Shown: piece after piece, positions 8,208-17,672 of the stretch
Numbering within the stretch: position 1 is the first letter of the stretch
Layout: every line of letters starts with the position of its first letter
NCBI RefSeq assembly: GCF_013868155.1
Contig: NZ_JACEOG010000001.1
Span: 186,001-250,000 of the forward strand
Direction: 5' to 3'
Source of the DNA: Aeromicrobium phoceense
GTDB lineage: Bacteria; Actinomycetota; Actinomycetes; Propionibacteriales; Nocardioidaceae
Length of the DNA: 64,000 nucleotides
The notes under the pieces: model-generated
Told to the model about the DNA's origin: nothing
Databases searched by the model: none
The model's input: only the letters and a program-made list of their open reading frames with translations
Position numbers and translations under genes: made by a program

Positions 8208-10541
8208 ATGACCCTGCCATTCCCCGTGCCCTCCGCCCGCCCGTCCGCTCCCGGCCCGGCCGATGCCGTCGCACCCCCGGCGAAGCGCCGCACCGCGCGG
8301 TCCGACGAGCTGCTCGAAGGACTCAACGACGCCCAGCGGACCGCCGTCTCGCACACCGGTGGCCCTCTGCTGGTGGTGGCCGGCGCCGGCTCGGGCAAGA
8401 CCCGGGTGCTCACCCGCCGCATCGCCTGGCTGATCGCCGCCCGCGGCGCCCATCCCGGCTCGATCCTGGCGATCACCTTCACCAACAAGGCCGCGGCCGA
8501 GATGCGCGAGCGGGTCGCCGATCTCGTGGGCGGCCGCGCGCGGATGATGTGGGTCTCCACGTTCCACTCCGCCTGCGTGCGGATCCTGCGCCGCGAGGCC
8601 GACAAGTTCAGCTACACGTCGTCGTTCAGCATCTACGACGCCGCCGACTCGCGCCGCCTGATGACGCTCGTCGTCAAGGACCTCGACCTGGACCCCAAGA
8701 AGGTCAACCCGCGCGCGGTCCTCAACTGGGTGTCGAACCACAAGAACGAGCTGGTCGACCACGAGGAGGCCGGGCGCCGCGCGTCCAACGGCACCGACGA
8801 GACCTACGCGCAGTGCTACGCGGAGTACCAGCGCCGGCTCCGCGCGGCGAACGCCATGGACTTCGACGACATCATCATGAACACCGTCCACCTGTTCCAG
8901 GCGTTCCCCGAGGTCCGCGACACCTACCGTCGCCGGTTCCGCCACGTGCTCGTCGACGAGTACCAGGACACGAACCACGCCCAGTACACGCTGATCAAGG
9001 AGCTGTGCGACGAGGAGTCCGACCTGATGGTCGTGGGCGACTCCGACCAGTCGATCTACGCCTTCCGCGGCGCCACGATCCGCAACATCCTCGAGTTCGA
9101 GGACGACTACCCCGACGCCGACACCGTGCTGCTGGAGCAGAACTACCGCTCCACGCAGAACATCCTCGCCGCGGCCAACGGGGTCATCTCGCGCAACTCC
9201 GGCCGCCAGGACAAGAAGCTGTGGTCCGCCGAGGGCGACGGCGAGATGCTGGTCGGCTACGTCGGCGACGACGAGCGCGACGAGGCGCAGTTCATCGCCG
9301 ACGAGATCGACCGGCTCTCCGACGCCGGCATCGCCGCCGCCCGCGACGTGGCGGTGTTCTACCGCACCAACGCGCAGAGCCGTGTGTTCGAGGAGGTGTT
9401 CATCCGCGTGGGGCTGCCCTACCGGGTCGTCGGCGGTGTCCGCTTCTACGAGCGCAAGGAGGTCAAGGACGCCCTGGCCTACCTGCGCGTCCTGGTGAAC
9501 CCCCGCGACGCCGTCTCGATGCGCCGGGTGCTCAACGAGCCCAAGCGCGGCATCGGCGACCGGGCCGAGGGCGCGCTCGAGCGCTTCGCCTCCCGCCACG
9601 ACGTCAGCTTCTGGGAGGCCATGACCCGCGTCGACGAGATCGACGAGCTCGCCACCCGCTCCCGCTCGGCCGTGTCCGCGTTCGCCACGACGATGTCCGA
9701 GCTGATGGACCTGGCCGCCTCCGGCGCCCCGGCCGACGCCGTGCTGGAGGCGGCGCTGACGAAGTCGGGCTACCTCACCGTGCTCGAGAACAGCACTGAT
9801 CCGCAGGACGAGACCCGCGTGGAGAACCTCGCCGAGCTCGTCGCGGTCGCCCGCGAGTTCGTCGCCTCCGCCGCCACCCTCGAGGAGGGCGAGGAGCCCG
9901 ACCCCGACGTCACCCTGGCCGCCGGTTCCCTCGACGCGTTCCTCGAGCAGGTGGCGCTCGTGGCCGACGCCGACTCGCTGCCCGACGCGAAGGACGGCGT
10001 CGTCACCCTCATGACCCTGCACACGGCCAAGGGCCTGGAGTTCCCGGTGGTGTTCCTCACCGGCCTCGAGGACGGCGTGTTCCCGCACCTGCGTTCGCTC
10101 GGCGACCCGGCCGAGCTGCAGGAGGAGCGCCGACTGGCGTACGTGGGCATCACCCGGGCGCGCGAGCGGCTCTACCTCACCCGCGCCACCGTGCGCTCGG
10201 CCTGGGGCGCCCCGTCGTACAACCCGGCGTCGCGGTTCCTCGACGAGATCCCGGCCACCCTGATCGACTGGAAGCGCGAGGCCAGCGCCCCCACCCAGTG
10301 GGCCCCACGCACGCCCGCGGCGTCGTTCCGGTCGTCCACCGTGGCCGCGCGCTCGAAGAAGAAGACCTCGGGCGAGGTCATGTCCCTGTCACCCGGCGAT
10401 CGCGTCACGCACGACAGCTTCGGCCTCGGCACGGTCGTCACGGTGGAGGGCACGGGCCAGAACTCGGTCGCCAGCGTCGACTTCGGCTCGGCCGGGGTCA
10501 AGCGGCTCTTGCTGCGCTACGCCCCGCTCGAGAAGCTCTGA
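8208..10541 (+). CDS. pcrA: ATP-dependent DNA helicase PcrA/UvrD1
   Basis: A 777-residue superfamily 1A 3'-5' helicase, the usual length for actinobacterial UvrD1/PcrA (about 770). Visible motifs are the Q-motif region LNDAQRTAVSH, Walker A AGAGSGKT (58-65), motif Ia TFTNKAAAEM, Walker B DEYQDTN, motif III VGDSDQSIYAFRGA, motif IV EQNYRST, motif V TLMTLHTAKGLEFPVVF and motif VI VGITRARERLYL. The C-terminus has a Tudor-like region (GDRVTHDSFGLGTVV) that binds RNA polymerase in relatives. It acts in nucleotide excision repair and in removing stalled complexes. It is convergent with the M23 peptidase gene. Confidence 0.96.
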   Translation: MTLPFPVPSARPSAPGPADAVAPPAKRRTARSDELLEGLNDAQRTAVSHTGGPLLVVAGAGSGKTRVLTRRIAWLIAARGAHPGSILAITFTNKAAAEMRERVADLVGGRARMMWVSTFHSACVRILRREADKFSYTSSFSIYDAADSRRLMTLVVKDLDLDPKKVNPRAVLNWVSNHKNELVDHEEAGRRASNGTDETYAQCYAEYQRRLRAANAMDFDDIIMNTVHLFQAFPEVRDTYRRRFRHVLVDEYQDTNHAQYTLIKELCDEESDLMVVGDSDQSIYAFRGATIRNILEFEDDYPDADTVLLEQNYRSTQNILAAANGVISRNSGRQDKKLWSAEGDGEMLVGYVGDDERDEAQFIADEIDRLSDAGIAAARDVAVFYRTNAQSRVFEEVFIRVGLPYRVVGGVRFYERKEVKDALAYLRVLVNPRDAVSMRRVLNEPKRGIGDRAEGALERFASRHDVSFWEAMTRVDEIDELATRSRSAVSAFATTMSELMDLAASGAPADAVLEAALTKSGYLTVLENSTDPQDETRVENLAELVAVAREFVASAATLEEGEEPDPDVTLAAGSLDAFLEQVALVADADSLPDAKDGVVTLMTLHTAKGLEFPVVFLTGLEDGVFPHLRSLGDPAELQEERRLAYVGITRARERLYLTRATVRSAWGAPSYNPASRFLDEIPATLIDWKREASAPTQWAPRTPAASFRSSTVAARSKKKTSGEVMSLSPGDRVTHDSFGLGTVVTVEGTGQNSVASVDFGSAGVKRLLLRYAPLEKL

Positions 10542-10553
10542 GCCGCGCGGCGA

Positions 10554-11606
10554 TCAGGGGGTGACGCCGTGCGCGGCGAGAGCCGCGTACGGGTCGACCG
10601 GGTCGCCGCCGCCGGGGCGCACCTCGAGGTGCAGGTGCGGGCCGGTCACGTTGCCGGTGGCTCCCGTGGCACCGATGACGTCACCGGGCGCGACCTGCTG
10701 GCCCACGCTGACCGAGATCGAGCTCTGGTGGCAGTACCAGATCTCCGTGCCGTCGGCGAGGGTGACGATCGTGCGGTTGCCGTAGGCCCCCTCGTAGCCC
10801 GCCGAGGTGACGGTGCCGGCCGCCATCGAGACGATCGTCGAGCCCGACGGGCCGGCGAAGTCCAGGCCGGTGTGGCGACCGCTGCTCCAGTAGCCGCCGC
10901 CCTGGCCGAAGCGCGCCGTGAGTCGGTAGCCGACCACGGGGATGACCCACTGGTTGCGGATGATCTCGTCCTGGCGCTTCTCGGCGGCCTTCTCGTAGCC
11001 GGCCTTCTGCTGCGCGAGGGCCTTCTGGACCTGCTGCGCCTGCAGCGGCTTCTGGATCGCGAGCTCGCGGTCGTAGCTGCGGGAGACGTCCACCGCGTTG
11101 GTGGCGTTCGCGCCGACGTAGTTCTTGGCCAGCGCAGCGTCGGCGCCGGCGAGCAGGCCGGGCGAGGTGACGCTGATCGAGCCGACGGCCGCGATCACGA
11201 CGGCGGCGACACCGGCGAGGAGCCGGGTGCGGCCGGTGGCGGCGGCGGCGCGGCGCGCACGGCGGGCGCCGGGGATGCGGCCCTCGGGGATCGAGCCGAT
11301 CGCGGGGAAGGTGAGGGTGTCCTCGGCCGGCACGGTGGCCACGGGCTCGGGAAGCGCGGTGGCGGGCTCGGCCGCGACGGGGGCGTGCGCGCGGCGGGAG
11401 CCGGCCACCGGAGTGGGCTGCTTGGCGCGACGGCCGACGCTGTAGGTCTGGGTGGTCGACTGAGGGCTCAGGGCCTTCATGACGACGGTCGAGTCGGAGT
11501 CCTGCTCGACGGGGCGCGAGGCGCGCCGCGAGCCGACGTTCCGGGGTGCTTCGTTGGCATCCGGGGTCGACCGACCGCTCGCTCGGGAGCGATCGAATTC
11601 GGCCAT
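10554..11606 (-). CDS. M23-family (LytM) peptidoglycan endopeptidase, membrane anchored
   Basis: A 350-residue protein with a long disordered, Arg/Ala/Pro-rich cytoplasmic N-terminus (~1-125), one membrane helix (~128-150), a coiled-coil-like Gln/Lys/Ala stretch (~175-215) and a C-terminal M23 domain. The zinc ligands appear as GRHTGLDF (His and Asp) and GPHLHLEV (HxH), so the enzyme should be active. The start follows CGGAGG at 7-8 nt. Such proteins cut peptide cross-links during growth or division. It is monocistronic; its 3' end nearly touches pcrA. Confidence 0.9.
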   Translation of the reverse strand: MAEFDRSRASGRSTPDANEAPRNVGSRRASRPVEQDSDSTVVMKALSPQSTTQTYSVGRRAKQPTPVAGSRRAHAPVAAEPATALPEPVATVPAEDTLTFPAIGSIPEGRIPGARRARRAAAATGRTRLLAGVAAVVIAAVGSISVTSPGLLAGADAALAKNYVGANATNAVDVSRSYDRELAIQKPLQAQQVQKALAQQKAGYEKAAEKRQDEIIRNQWVIPVVGYRLTARFGQGGGYWSSGRHTGLDFAGPSGSTIVSMAAGTVTSAGYEGAYGNRTIVTLADGTEIWYCHQSSISVSVGQQVAPGDVIGATGATGNVTGPHLHLEVRPGGGDPVDPYAALAAHGVTP

Positions 11607-11782
11607 ACGGGAGCCTCCGGGGGGTCAGGCAAACGGACTCGCCGAGTCTAGGGGACCCGGCGCCGCGAATTCCAACCCTTTGTCGAAGTGACCCACCGTT
11701 AGGACACGAATAGCAGAGGAAAGTCGAAGCCGCACGTCCACGAAGTGGGACGGTGTCTCAACTCACGTTTACAAACCCACGG

Positions 11783-11811
11783 GGAAACGTCCGGTGAACG
11801 ACGGGTAGAGT
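11783..11811 (+). promoter_or_regulatory. Possible promoter upstream of sucC
   Basis: The 279-nt interval between the M23 gene and sucC holds a TAGAGT hexamer (11806-11811, TANNNT type) with GGAAAC 17 nt upstream (11783-11788). No other structured element is evident there. It is a pattern match only. Confidence 0.25.
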
Positions 11812-11885
11812 CGCGAGGGCTTCGGCGACGTCGCGTCCACGGCGCCCGCCGAACCACAGCGAATCCCACCATTAAGGACGTCACC

Positions 11886-13049
11886 GTGGATCTGATGGAG
11901 TATCAGGCGAAGGAGCTCTTCGCCAAGCACAACGTTGCGACGACCCTCGGCACCGTGGTCACCACGGCCGAGGAGGCCAAGGCCGCCGCCGAGCAGATGG
12001 GTGGCGTCACCGTCATCAAGGCGCAGGTCAAGGCCGGCGGCCGCGGCAAGGCCGGCGGCGTCAAGATCGCCAAGACCGCCGATGAGGCCTTCGAGCACGC
12101 CTCGAACATCCTCGGCATGGAGATCAAGGGCCTCACGGTCAACCGCGTGCTCGTCACGCCGGCCACGCCCCCCGTCGAGGAGTACTACTTCTCGTTCCTG
12201 CTCGACCGCGCGAACCGCAGCTACCTCTGCATCGCCAGCGTCGAGGGCGGCGTCGAGATCGAGGAGGTCGCCAAGACCAACCCCGAGGCCGTGCGCCAGA
12301 TCCCCGTGGACGCCGGCACCGGCGTCGACGAGGCCAAGGCCCGTGAGATCGTCGCCGACGCCAAGTTCCCGGCCGAGCTGGCCGAGCAGGCCGTCGAGAT
12401 GATCCAGTCCCTGTGGAAGGTCTTCGTCGAGGAGGACGCCACGCTGGTCGAGGTCAACCCCTTGGCGCGCCTGGAGGGCGACAAGCTGGAGGCCCTCGAC
12501 GGCAAGGTCTCGCTCGACGAGAACGCCGACTTCCGCCACCCCGAGCACGAGGCGTTCGTGGACAACGACGCCACCGACCCGCTCGAGGTCAAGGCCAAGT
12601 CGAAGGGCCTGAACTACGTCAAGCTCGACGGCCAGGTCGGCATCATCGGCAACGGCGCCGGGCTCGTCATGAGCACGCTCGACGTCGTCGCGTACGCCGG
12701 TGAGGCCCACGGCGGCGTCAAGCCCGCCAACTTCCTGGACATCGGCGGCGGCGCCTCGGCGCAGGTCATGGCCGACGGCCTGGACGTCATCCTTCACGAC
12801 GAGCAGGTCAAGAGCGTGTTCGTGAACGTCTTCGGCGGCATCACCTCGTGTGACGCGGTCGCGAACGGCATCAAGGGCGCGCTGGAGATCCTCGGTGACG
12901 AGGCCAAGAAGCCGCTCGTCGTGCGCCTCGACGGCAACAAGGTCGAGGAAGGCCGGGCGATCCTGAACGAACTGAACCACCCGCTGGTCACCCTCGTCGA
13001 CACCATGGACGGTGCCGCCGACAAGGCCGCCGAGCTCGCGAACGCATAA
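11886..13049 (+). CDS. sucC: Succinyl-CoA ligase (ADP-forming) beta subunit
   Basis: A 387-residue ATP-grasp subunit. The GTG at 11886 gives the standard N-terminus [15 protein letters not shown], with AAGGACG 6 nt upstream. Recognisable parts are the N-terminal ATP-grasp domain ([17 protein letters not shown]), the Mg-nucleotide site VEVNPLA and the C-terminal ligase domain (LDIGGGAS ... [16 protein letters not shown]). With SucD it converts succinyl-CoA to succinate while making ATP in the TCA cycle. It is 9 nt upstream of sucD. Confidence 0.97.
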   Translation: MDLMEYQAKELFAKHNVATTLGTVVTTAEEAKAAAEQMGGVTVIKAQVKAGGRGKAGGVKIAKTADEAFEHASNILGMEIKGLTVNRVLVTPATPPVEEYYFSFLLDRANRSYLCIASVEGGVEIEEVAKTNPEAVRQIPVDAGTGVDEAKAREIVADAKFPAELAEQAVEMIQSLWKVFVEEDATLVEVNPLARLEGDKLEALDGKVSLDENADFRHPEHEAFVDNDATDPLEVKAKSKGLNYVKLDGQVGIIGNGAGLVMSTLDVVAYAGEAHGGVKPANFLDIGGGASAQVMADGLDVILHDEQVKSVFVNVFGGITSCDAVANGIKGALEILGDEAKKPLVVRLDGNKVEEGRAILNELNHPLVTLVDTMDGAADKAAELANA

Positions 13050-13058
13050 GGACGAAAC

Positions 13059-13955
13059 ATGGCGATCTATCTCACCTCTGAATCCAAGGTCATCGTCCAG
13101 GGCATCACCGGCGGCGAGGGCACCAAGCACACCGCACTGATGCTGAAGTCCGGCACGAACGTCGTCGGCGGCGTCAACGCGCGCAAGGCCGGCACCACGG
13201 TCAAGCACGTCGACGCCGACGGCAACGACGTCGAGCTGCCCGTCTTCGCCTCGGTCGCCGAGGCGATCGAGAAGACCGGCGCCGACGTGTCGGTCGCGTT
13301 CGTCCCGCCGGCGTTCACGAAGGACGCCGTCGTCGAGGCGATCGACGCGGAGATCGGCCTGCTCGTGGTCATCACCGAGGGCGTGCCGGTCCAGGACACC
13401 GCGGAGTTCTGGGCCTACGCCCAGGGCAAGAAGACCCGCATCATCGGCCCGAACTGCCCGGGCATCATCAGCCCCGGGCAGGCGCTCGCCGGCATCACGC
13501 CGGCGACCATCGCGGGCCCCGGCCCGGTCGGCCTCGTGTCCAAGTCGGGCACGCTGACGTACCAGATGATGTTCGAGCTGCGTGACTTCGGCTTCACCAC
13601 CGCCATCGGCATCGGCGGCGACCCGGTCATCGGCACGACGCACATCGACGCGCTCGAGGCGTTCGAGAACGACCCCGAGACCAAGGCGATCGTGATGATC
13701 GGCGAGATCGGCGGCGACGCCGAGGAGCGTGCGGCCGAGTACATCAAGGCGCACGTCACCAAGCCGGTCGTCGGCTACGTGGCGGGCTTCACCGCCCCCG
13801 AGGGCAAGACCATGGGCCACGCCGGCGCCATCGTGTCGGGCTCGTCGGGCACCGCCCAGGCGAAGAAGGAGGCCCTCGAGGCCGCCGGGGTCAAGGTCGG
13901 CAAGACGCCGTCCGAGACCGCCGCCCTGATGCGGGAGATCCTCAAGGATCTCTGA
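13059..13955 (+). CDS. sucD: Succinyl-CoA ligase alpha subunit
   Basis: A 298-residue CoA-binding subunit, a normal length. It shows the Rossmann CoA-binding start ([15 protein letters not shown]), the segment [13 protein letters not shown], the phosphohistidine loop [11 protein letters not shown] with active-site His254, and the glycine-rich [12 protein letters not shown]. It follows sucC by 9 nt and is followed by a strong GC stem-loop, so sucCD is a two-gene operon. Confidence 0.97.
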   Translation: MAIYLTSESKVIVQGITGGEGTKHTALMLKSGTNVVGGVNARKAGTTVKHVDADGNDVELPVFASVAEAIEKTGADVSVAFVPPAFTKDAVVEAIDAEIGLLVVITEGVPVQDTAEFWAYAQGKKTRIIGPNCPGIISPGQALAGITPATIAGPGPVGLVSKSGTLTYQMMFELRDFGFTTAIGIGGDPVIGTTHIDALEAFENDPETKAIVMIGEIGGDAEERAAEYIKAHVTKPVVGYVAGFTAPEGKTMGHAGAIVSGSSGTAQAKKEALEAAGVKVGKTPSETAALMREILKDL

Positions 13956-13966
13956 GCCAGTTCAGC

Positions 13967-14004
13967 ACGAAGCCCCCGCGACCTCACGGTCGCGGGGGCT
14001 TCGT
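13967..14004. terminator. Strong stem-loop terminator after sucD
   Basis: Arms 13967-13983 and 13988-14004 pair perfectly over 17 bp around a 4-nt TCAC loop. It begins 11 nt after the sucD stop and lies between two convergent genes, so it probably works in both directions. Confidence 0.85.
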
Positions 14005-14041
14005 CGTTCCTGGGCGGGCTCGCCGTCAGGCGAGGAGTCCG

Positions 14042-15856
14042 TCACTCCGGCGCGTGCGCGAGGCGCTCGCCCGCGCGCTTGAGGACGGCGCGGAACTCAC
14101 CACCGGAGATCGCGTACTTGCCGGCGGGCGGGAAGAGGACCTGGGTGACGTCGGACCCGCGGCGCACGATGCCCATGCGGTAGTTGACGACCTTGTCCTT
14201 GCCGACCTCGAGGCCGACACGCCACGAGGTGCCGGTGAAGTCCTCGCCACGGACGCGCTTGACGTCGCTGACCTCGGCGGGGAGGTCCCCGTCGGCGCAC
14301 TCCTCGAGGCGCTTGGTGACGCCGTCGACGAGCTTCTTGGCGTCCTTGGGCGACTTCAGCCGCGCCACGGTCTGGGTGAGCGCGAACTGGTCGGGCAGCT
14401 TCGTTGCCTCGGGGATCGCGAAGACCCGCGACTGGGCCGACACGACGGACGGATCGGTGAACTTCGTGTCGTCGCAGACCGTGGCAGTGGGGTTCTGGTC
14501 GGTGACCGGCATGGGCGCGCTGGCGCTCCAGACGCTGTCGATCGTCCGGACCGGCGGCAGGTCGACGACGCCGAGGAACTCGGGGTTCTTGCCCACGGCG
14601 GGCGGCACCGTGGGCGTCACGGTGAAGCGGGTGGAGCAGTCGCCACCGGAGTCGGCGCAGACGCGGCTGATGGACTCGTTCAGGACGCGCGCGAACTGGC
14701 GGACGTCGGTGCGCTTCGTGCCGGGCGACTCGTGCACGAGCGTGCTGGTCAGGGTGCCCGACTGCGCGAGGCCCACCGTGATGAACCGGCTCGGCGAGCG
14801 GTACGACTGCAGGCGGAGGATCTGGAAGTCGCCGAACGGCCGCTCGACGCGGTAGGCGTCGACGAGGCGGGTGCGCGGGTGCTCACAGCCGGCGTAGAAG
14901 GACACGAGGCGGTCGAACGCGGCCTCGGAGGCCTCCGGCGAGCGGGAGACCTCGATGGCCTGGGCCACGCGGTCGTCGGTGTCGTCGGTGAAGGCGCGGA
15001 CGAACACCTTGAGCGGGTCGGGATCGGCGAAGCGCGTGGTGGGGCACGTCGCGTAGGGGGTCTGGTTGGCCGGGTCGGTGTCGGTCGCCTCGACCGTCCA
15101 CGACGAGTCGGGACGCAGGGCCGCGACCTCGCCCGACGACAGCAGGTCGTCGGTGCCGATGTTGTGGGAGTCCAGCACGACGTCGCGCGACTCCGCGCCG
15201 ATCTTCTCGCGGTCGGGCAGGGCCGACTGGCGGGCCGTGGCATCGCCCTGGGCGACGAACGCGCCGCCGAACAGCACGAGCGCGAGCGCGGCGGCCACCA
15301 GGAGCACGGCGTTGCGGCGAGCGCCCCGGGTGGCGGAACGGCGCACCTCGGCAGCCGTGGGCAGGTCGAGGCCGGCGGTGACGACCGCCAGGGCCCGCAT
15401 CCGCTCGACGACCTCGTCGATGGTCGCGCCGAGTCCCTCCTCGATCCGGCTGAAGCCGCGGGAGGCCAGTTCCAAGGCGGCCTCGTCGTCGACGCCCACC
15501 TCGCGCGCGGCCTCGTCGAGGTCGACGTCGGCGATCGTCATCAGGCTGATGAGCCGGCGCGACGGCTGGTCGAGGTCGGCCAACTGGGCCAGCAGCGCCG
15601 TGTCGGTGTCGTGGGTGCGCTTACGGCGCCACGGGTGGGTGCCGCGACTGAGGGCCGTGCCCTTCCAGGCCTCGGCCCGAGCGAACGACGCAGGATCGCC
15701 GGACGACACGCGCGACCACTGGCGCCAGGCATGGCGGTACGCCTCGATCGTCGCCTCGCGAGCGACCTCCCGATCACCGCACTTCGCGTACGTGGTGACG
15801 AGGGTCACGCGCTGCGTCGAGGAGTAGAAGGCATCGAACTCGTCGACCCGAGTCAT
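14042..15856 (-). CDS. Sigma-70-like domain fused via one membrane helix to a duplicated PknH-type extracellular sensor
   Basis: A 604-residue protein. Residues ~5-75 resemble sigma region 2 (YAKCGDREVAREATIEAYRHAWRQW) and ~90-145 region 4 (LDQPSRRLISLMTIADVDLDEAAREVGV), in the SigE/ECF style. A single helix at ~183-202 follows, then ~400 extracellular residues. That part contains two similar units (starting about SSWTVEAT and DSVWSASA) with paired cysteines (TCPTTRF ... GCEH; VCDDTKF ... ECADG), like PknH extracellular sensor domains. The architecture suggests a one-component transmembrane regulator, or a degenerate sigma domain used as a cytoplasmic scaffold. No anti-sigma gene is adjacent. 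It is convergent with sucCD and divergent from the DUF6350 gene. Confidence 0.7.
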   Translation of the reverse strand: MTRVDEFDAFYSSTQRVTLVTTYAKCGDREVAREATIEAYRHAWRQWSRVSSGDPASFARAEAWKGTALSRGTHPWRRKRTHDTDTALLAQLADLDQPSRRLISLMTIADVDLDEAAREVGVDDEAALELASRGFSRIEEGLGATIDEVVERMRALAVVTAGLDLPTAAEVRRSATRGARRNAVLLVAAALALVLFGGAFVAQGDATARQSALPDREKIGAESRDVVLDSHNIGTDDLLSSGEVAALRPDSSWTVEATDTDPANQTPYATCPTTRFADPDPLKVFVRAFTDDTDDRVAQAIEVSRSPEASEAAFDRLVSFYAGCEHPRTRLVDAYRVERPFGDFQILRLQSYRSPSRFITVGLAQSGTLTSTLVHESPGTKRTDVRQFARVLNESISRVCADSGGDCSTRFTVTPTVPPAVGKNPEFLGVVDLPPVRTIDSVWSASAPMPVTDQNPTATVCDDTKFTDPSVVSAQSRVFAIPEATKLPDQFALTQTVARLKSPKDAKKLVDGVTKRLEECADGDLPAEVSDVKRVRGEDFTGTSWRVGLEVGKDKVVNYRMGIVRRGSDVTQVLFPPAGKYAISGGEFRAVLKRAGERLAHAPE

Positions 15857-15928
15857 CTACCTTCCTCCTTCGATCGGCCCCGGCGTGTGCTGTCGGAATC
15901 GTCCCCACGATACCGGTTGGATGGTGAG

Positions 15929-17053
15929 GTGCCCGAGTCCCGTGCTGCCGATCAGTGGCGCCCGGCGATCCTCACGGCCGTCGGAACGGCGGTCCTCAGT
16001 GTCCTGATCGCCGGTGCCGCGGCCTCGTCGACGGCGGTCGCCGGCTCCACGGCCGACCTCGTCCGGTCCGCGATCCGCACGTGGCTGGTCTCGGTGGGTG
16101 CCACGCTCACCGCGGGCGAGCAGCGGCTCGATCTGGTGCCGATCGGTGCCACGATCGTCGTGATCGTGCTCGTGCTCGTGCTCACCCGCCTGTGCCTGCG
16201 GAGCCCCGTGGCCGACCCCGGTGCCTTCGGGGCGATGACCGGTGGCGTGGCCGGTGTCCTCGCCGGCATCTGCTCGGCCGCCACCACCACCGACGCGACC
16301 AGCACGTCGTTCGTCCGCGCCGCGTTCGGCGCGTTCGTCGTCGTCGGGCTGCCCGCGGCGTGGGGCGCCTCGCGCCAGGCGGGCGTCGCGTGGCTCGGGC
16401 TGGCACCACGCTGGGTCCCGGTCGCCGACGGTGCCGTCACCGGCGTGATCGGCCTGCTCGGCGGAGCCACCGTGCTCACCTTCGTCATGCTCGTGCTGCA
16501 CCTCGACCGGGCCTCCGACCTGTGGGCCACGCTCGATCCCGGTGGCCCGGTGCTGCTGGGCGTCCTGTGCCTGCTGGCGCTGCCCACGCTCGTGCTGTGG
16601 ACCGCCTCGGTCCTGCTCGGCCCCGGCTTCACGCTGGGACCGGACACCTCGGTCGACCTCGCCGGCTCGTCGCTCGGCGCCGTGCCCGGCTTCCCGCCCC
16701 TGGCGGCGCTGCCGGACCCCGGTCCCTTCGGCGGCTGGGTCGTCGTGCTGACCCTGATCCCCCTCGCGGCGGGTGTGGCGGCCGGGCTCGTCGCCCACAC
16801 CCGCATGCCCGCGAAGGAGAGCACGTGGGGCCGGGCCGCCGGCGACGGCGCCCTGGCCGGAGCGGTGGCCGGCGCCGTGATCGGGCTCCTCGTCGAGACG
16901 GCGCGCGGGGGCATGGGCCCGGGTCTGCTGCAGTCCGCCGGTCCGCCGGCCTGGCAGAGCCTGCTCGTCGCGGTTCCGCTGCTCGCGGCGGGCGGCGCCC
17001 TCGGCGCGATCGGCGCCCACTATCGTTCTTCACGTGACCGAGCCTCGTCCTGA
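15929..17053 (+). CDS. DUF6350 family polytopic membrane protein
   Basis: A 374-residue integral membrane protein with about nine hydrophobic helices, matching the actinobacterial DUF6350 family (linked in mycobacteria to cell-division protein PerM). GTG at 15929 is taken as the start: it gives a short polar N-terminus (PESRAADQW) before the first helix. The end overlaps the purN start by 20 nt, a position usual for this family in actinobacteria. Molecular function unknown. Confidence 0.75.
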   Translation: MPESRAADQWRPAILTAVGTAVLSVLIAGAAASSTAVAGSTADLVRSAIRTWLVSVGATLTAGEQRLDLVPIGATIVVIVLVLVLTRLCLRSPVADPGAFGAMTGGVAGVLAGICSAATTTDATSTSFVRAAFGAFVVVGLPAAWGASRQAGVAWLGLAPRWVPVADGAVTGVIGLLGGATVLTFVMLVLHLDRASDLWATLDPGGPVLLGVLCLLALPTLVLWTASVLLGPGFTLGPDTSVDLAGSSLGAVPGFPPLAALPDPGPFGGWVVVLTLIPLAAGVAAGLVAHTRMPAKESTWGRAAGDGALAGAVAGAVIGLLVETARGGMGPGLLQSAGPPAWQSLLVAVPLLAAGGALGAIGAHYRSSRDRASS

Positions 17054-17672
17054 GCCCTCCCGGCTCGTGGTGCTGGTCTCCGGAGCCGGCACCAACCTGC
17101 AGGCCCTGATCGACGCCTCCGCCGACCCGGCGTACGGCGCCCGGATCGTCGCGGTCGGCGCCGATCGCGACGGCATCGAGGGTCTCGCGCGGGCGCAGCG
17201 GCACGGCATCCCCACCTTCGTCGACCGCGTGTCCGACCACCCCGACCGCGCGGCGTGGGACGCGTCCCTCGCCGAGACGGTGGCGGCGTACGAGCCGGAC
17301 CTCGTGGTCCTGGCCGGCTTCATGAAGCTCACGGGCCCGGCGTTCCTCGACCGCTTCGGCGGCCGCACCGTCAACACCCACCCCGCCCTGTCGCCGTCGT
17401 TCCCGGGCATGCACGGCCCGCGCGACGCACTCGCCCACGGCGTCAAGGTCACCGGGGCCACGCTCTTCGTGGTGGACGCCGGCGTCGACACTGGTCCGAT
17501 CGTGGCCCAGGTGGCCGTCCCGGTCGAGGACGACGACGACGTCGAGTCCCTGCACGAGCGCATCAAGACCTCCGAGCGAGCCATGCTGGTGGAGTGGGTC
17601 GGGCGCCTCGCCCGCGAGCCCCACTCGATCGACGGCCGACGCATCCGCTTCCACCCGAAGGAACAGTCATGA
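17034..17672 (+). CDS. purN: Phosphoribosylglycinamide formyltransferase
   Basis: A 212-residue GAR transformylase, which uses 10-formyl-THF for step 3 of purine synthesis. Visible are the phosphate-binding start [13 protein letters not shown], the folate-site strand [16 protein letters not shown], the catalytic block [15 protein letters not shown] (Asn and His) and the catalytic Asp in [12 protein letters not shown] at 17034 overlaps the previous gene by 20 nt, and the stop overlaps the purH ATG, so DUF6350-purN-purH form one unit. Confidence 0.96.
   Translation: MTEPRPEPSRLVVLVSGAGTNLQALIDASADPAYGARIVAVGADRDGIEGLARAQRHGIPTFVDRVSDHPDRAAWDASLAETVAAYEPDLVVLAGFMKLTGPAFLDRFGGRTVNTHPALSPSFPGMHGPRDALAHGVKVTGATLFVVDAGVDTGPIVAQVAVPVEDDDDVESLHERIKTSERAMLVEWVGRLAREPHSIDGRRIRFHPKEQS

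Noticed and set aside
6104..9799. Very long open frames opposite or across real genes (also 14054-15928, 3425-5014, 36476-37999)
   Set aside because: They are Arg/Gly/His-rich, lack family similarity and run antisense to or out of frame with well-supported genes; high GC makes stop codons rare.
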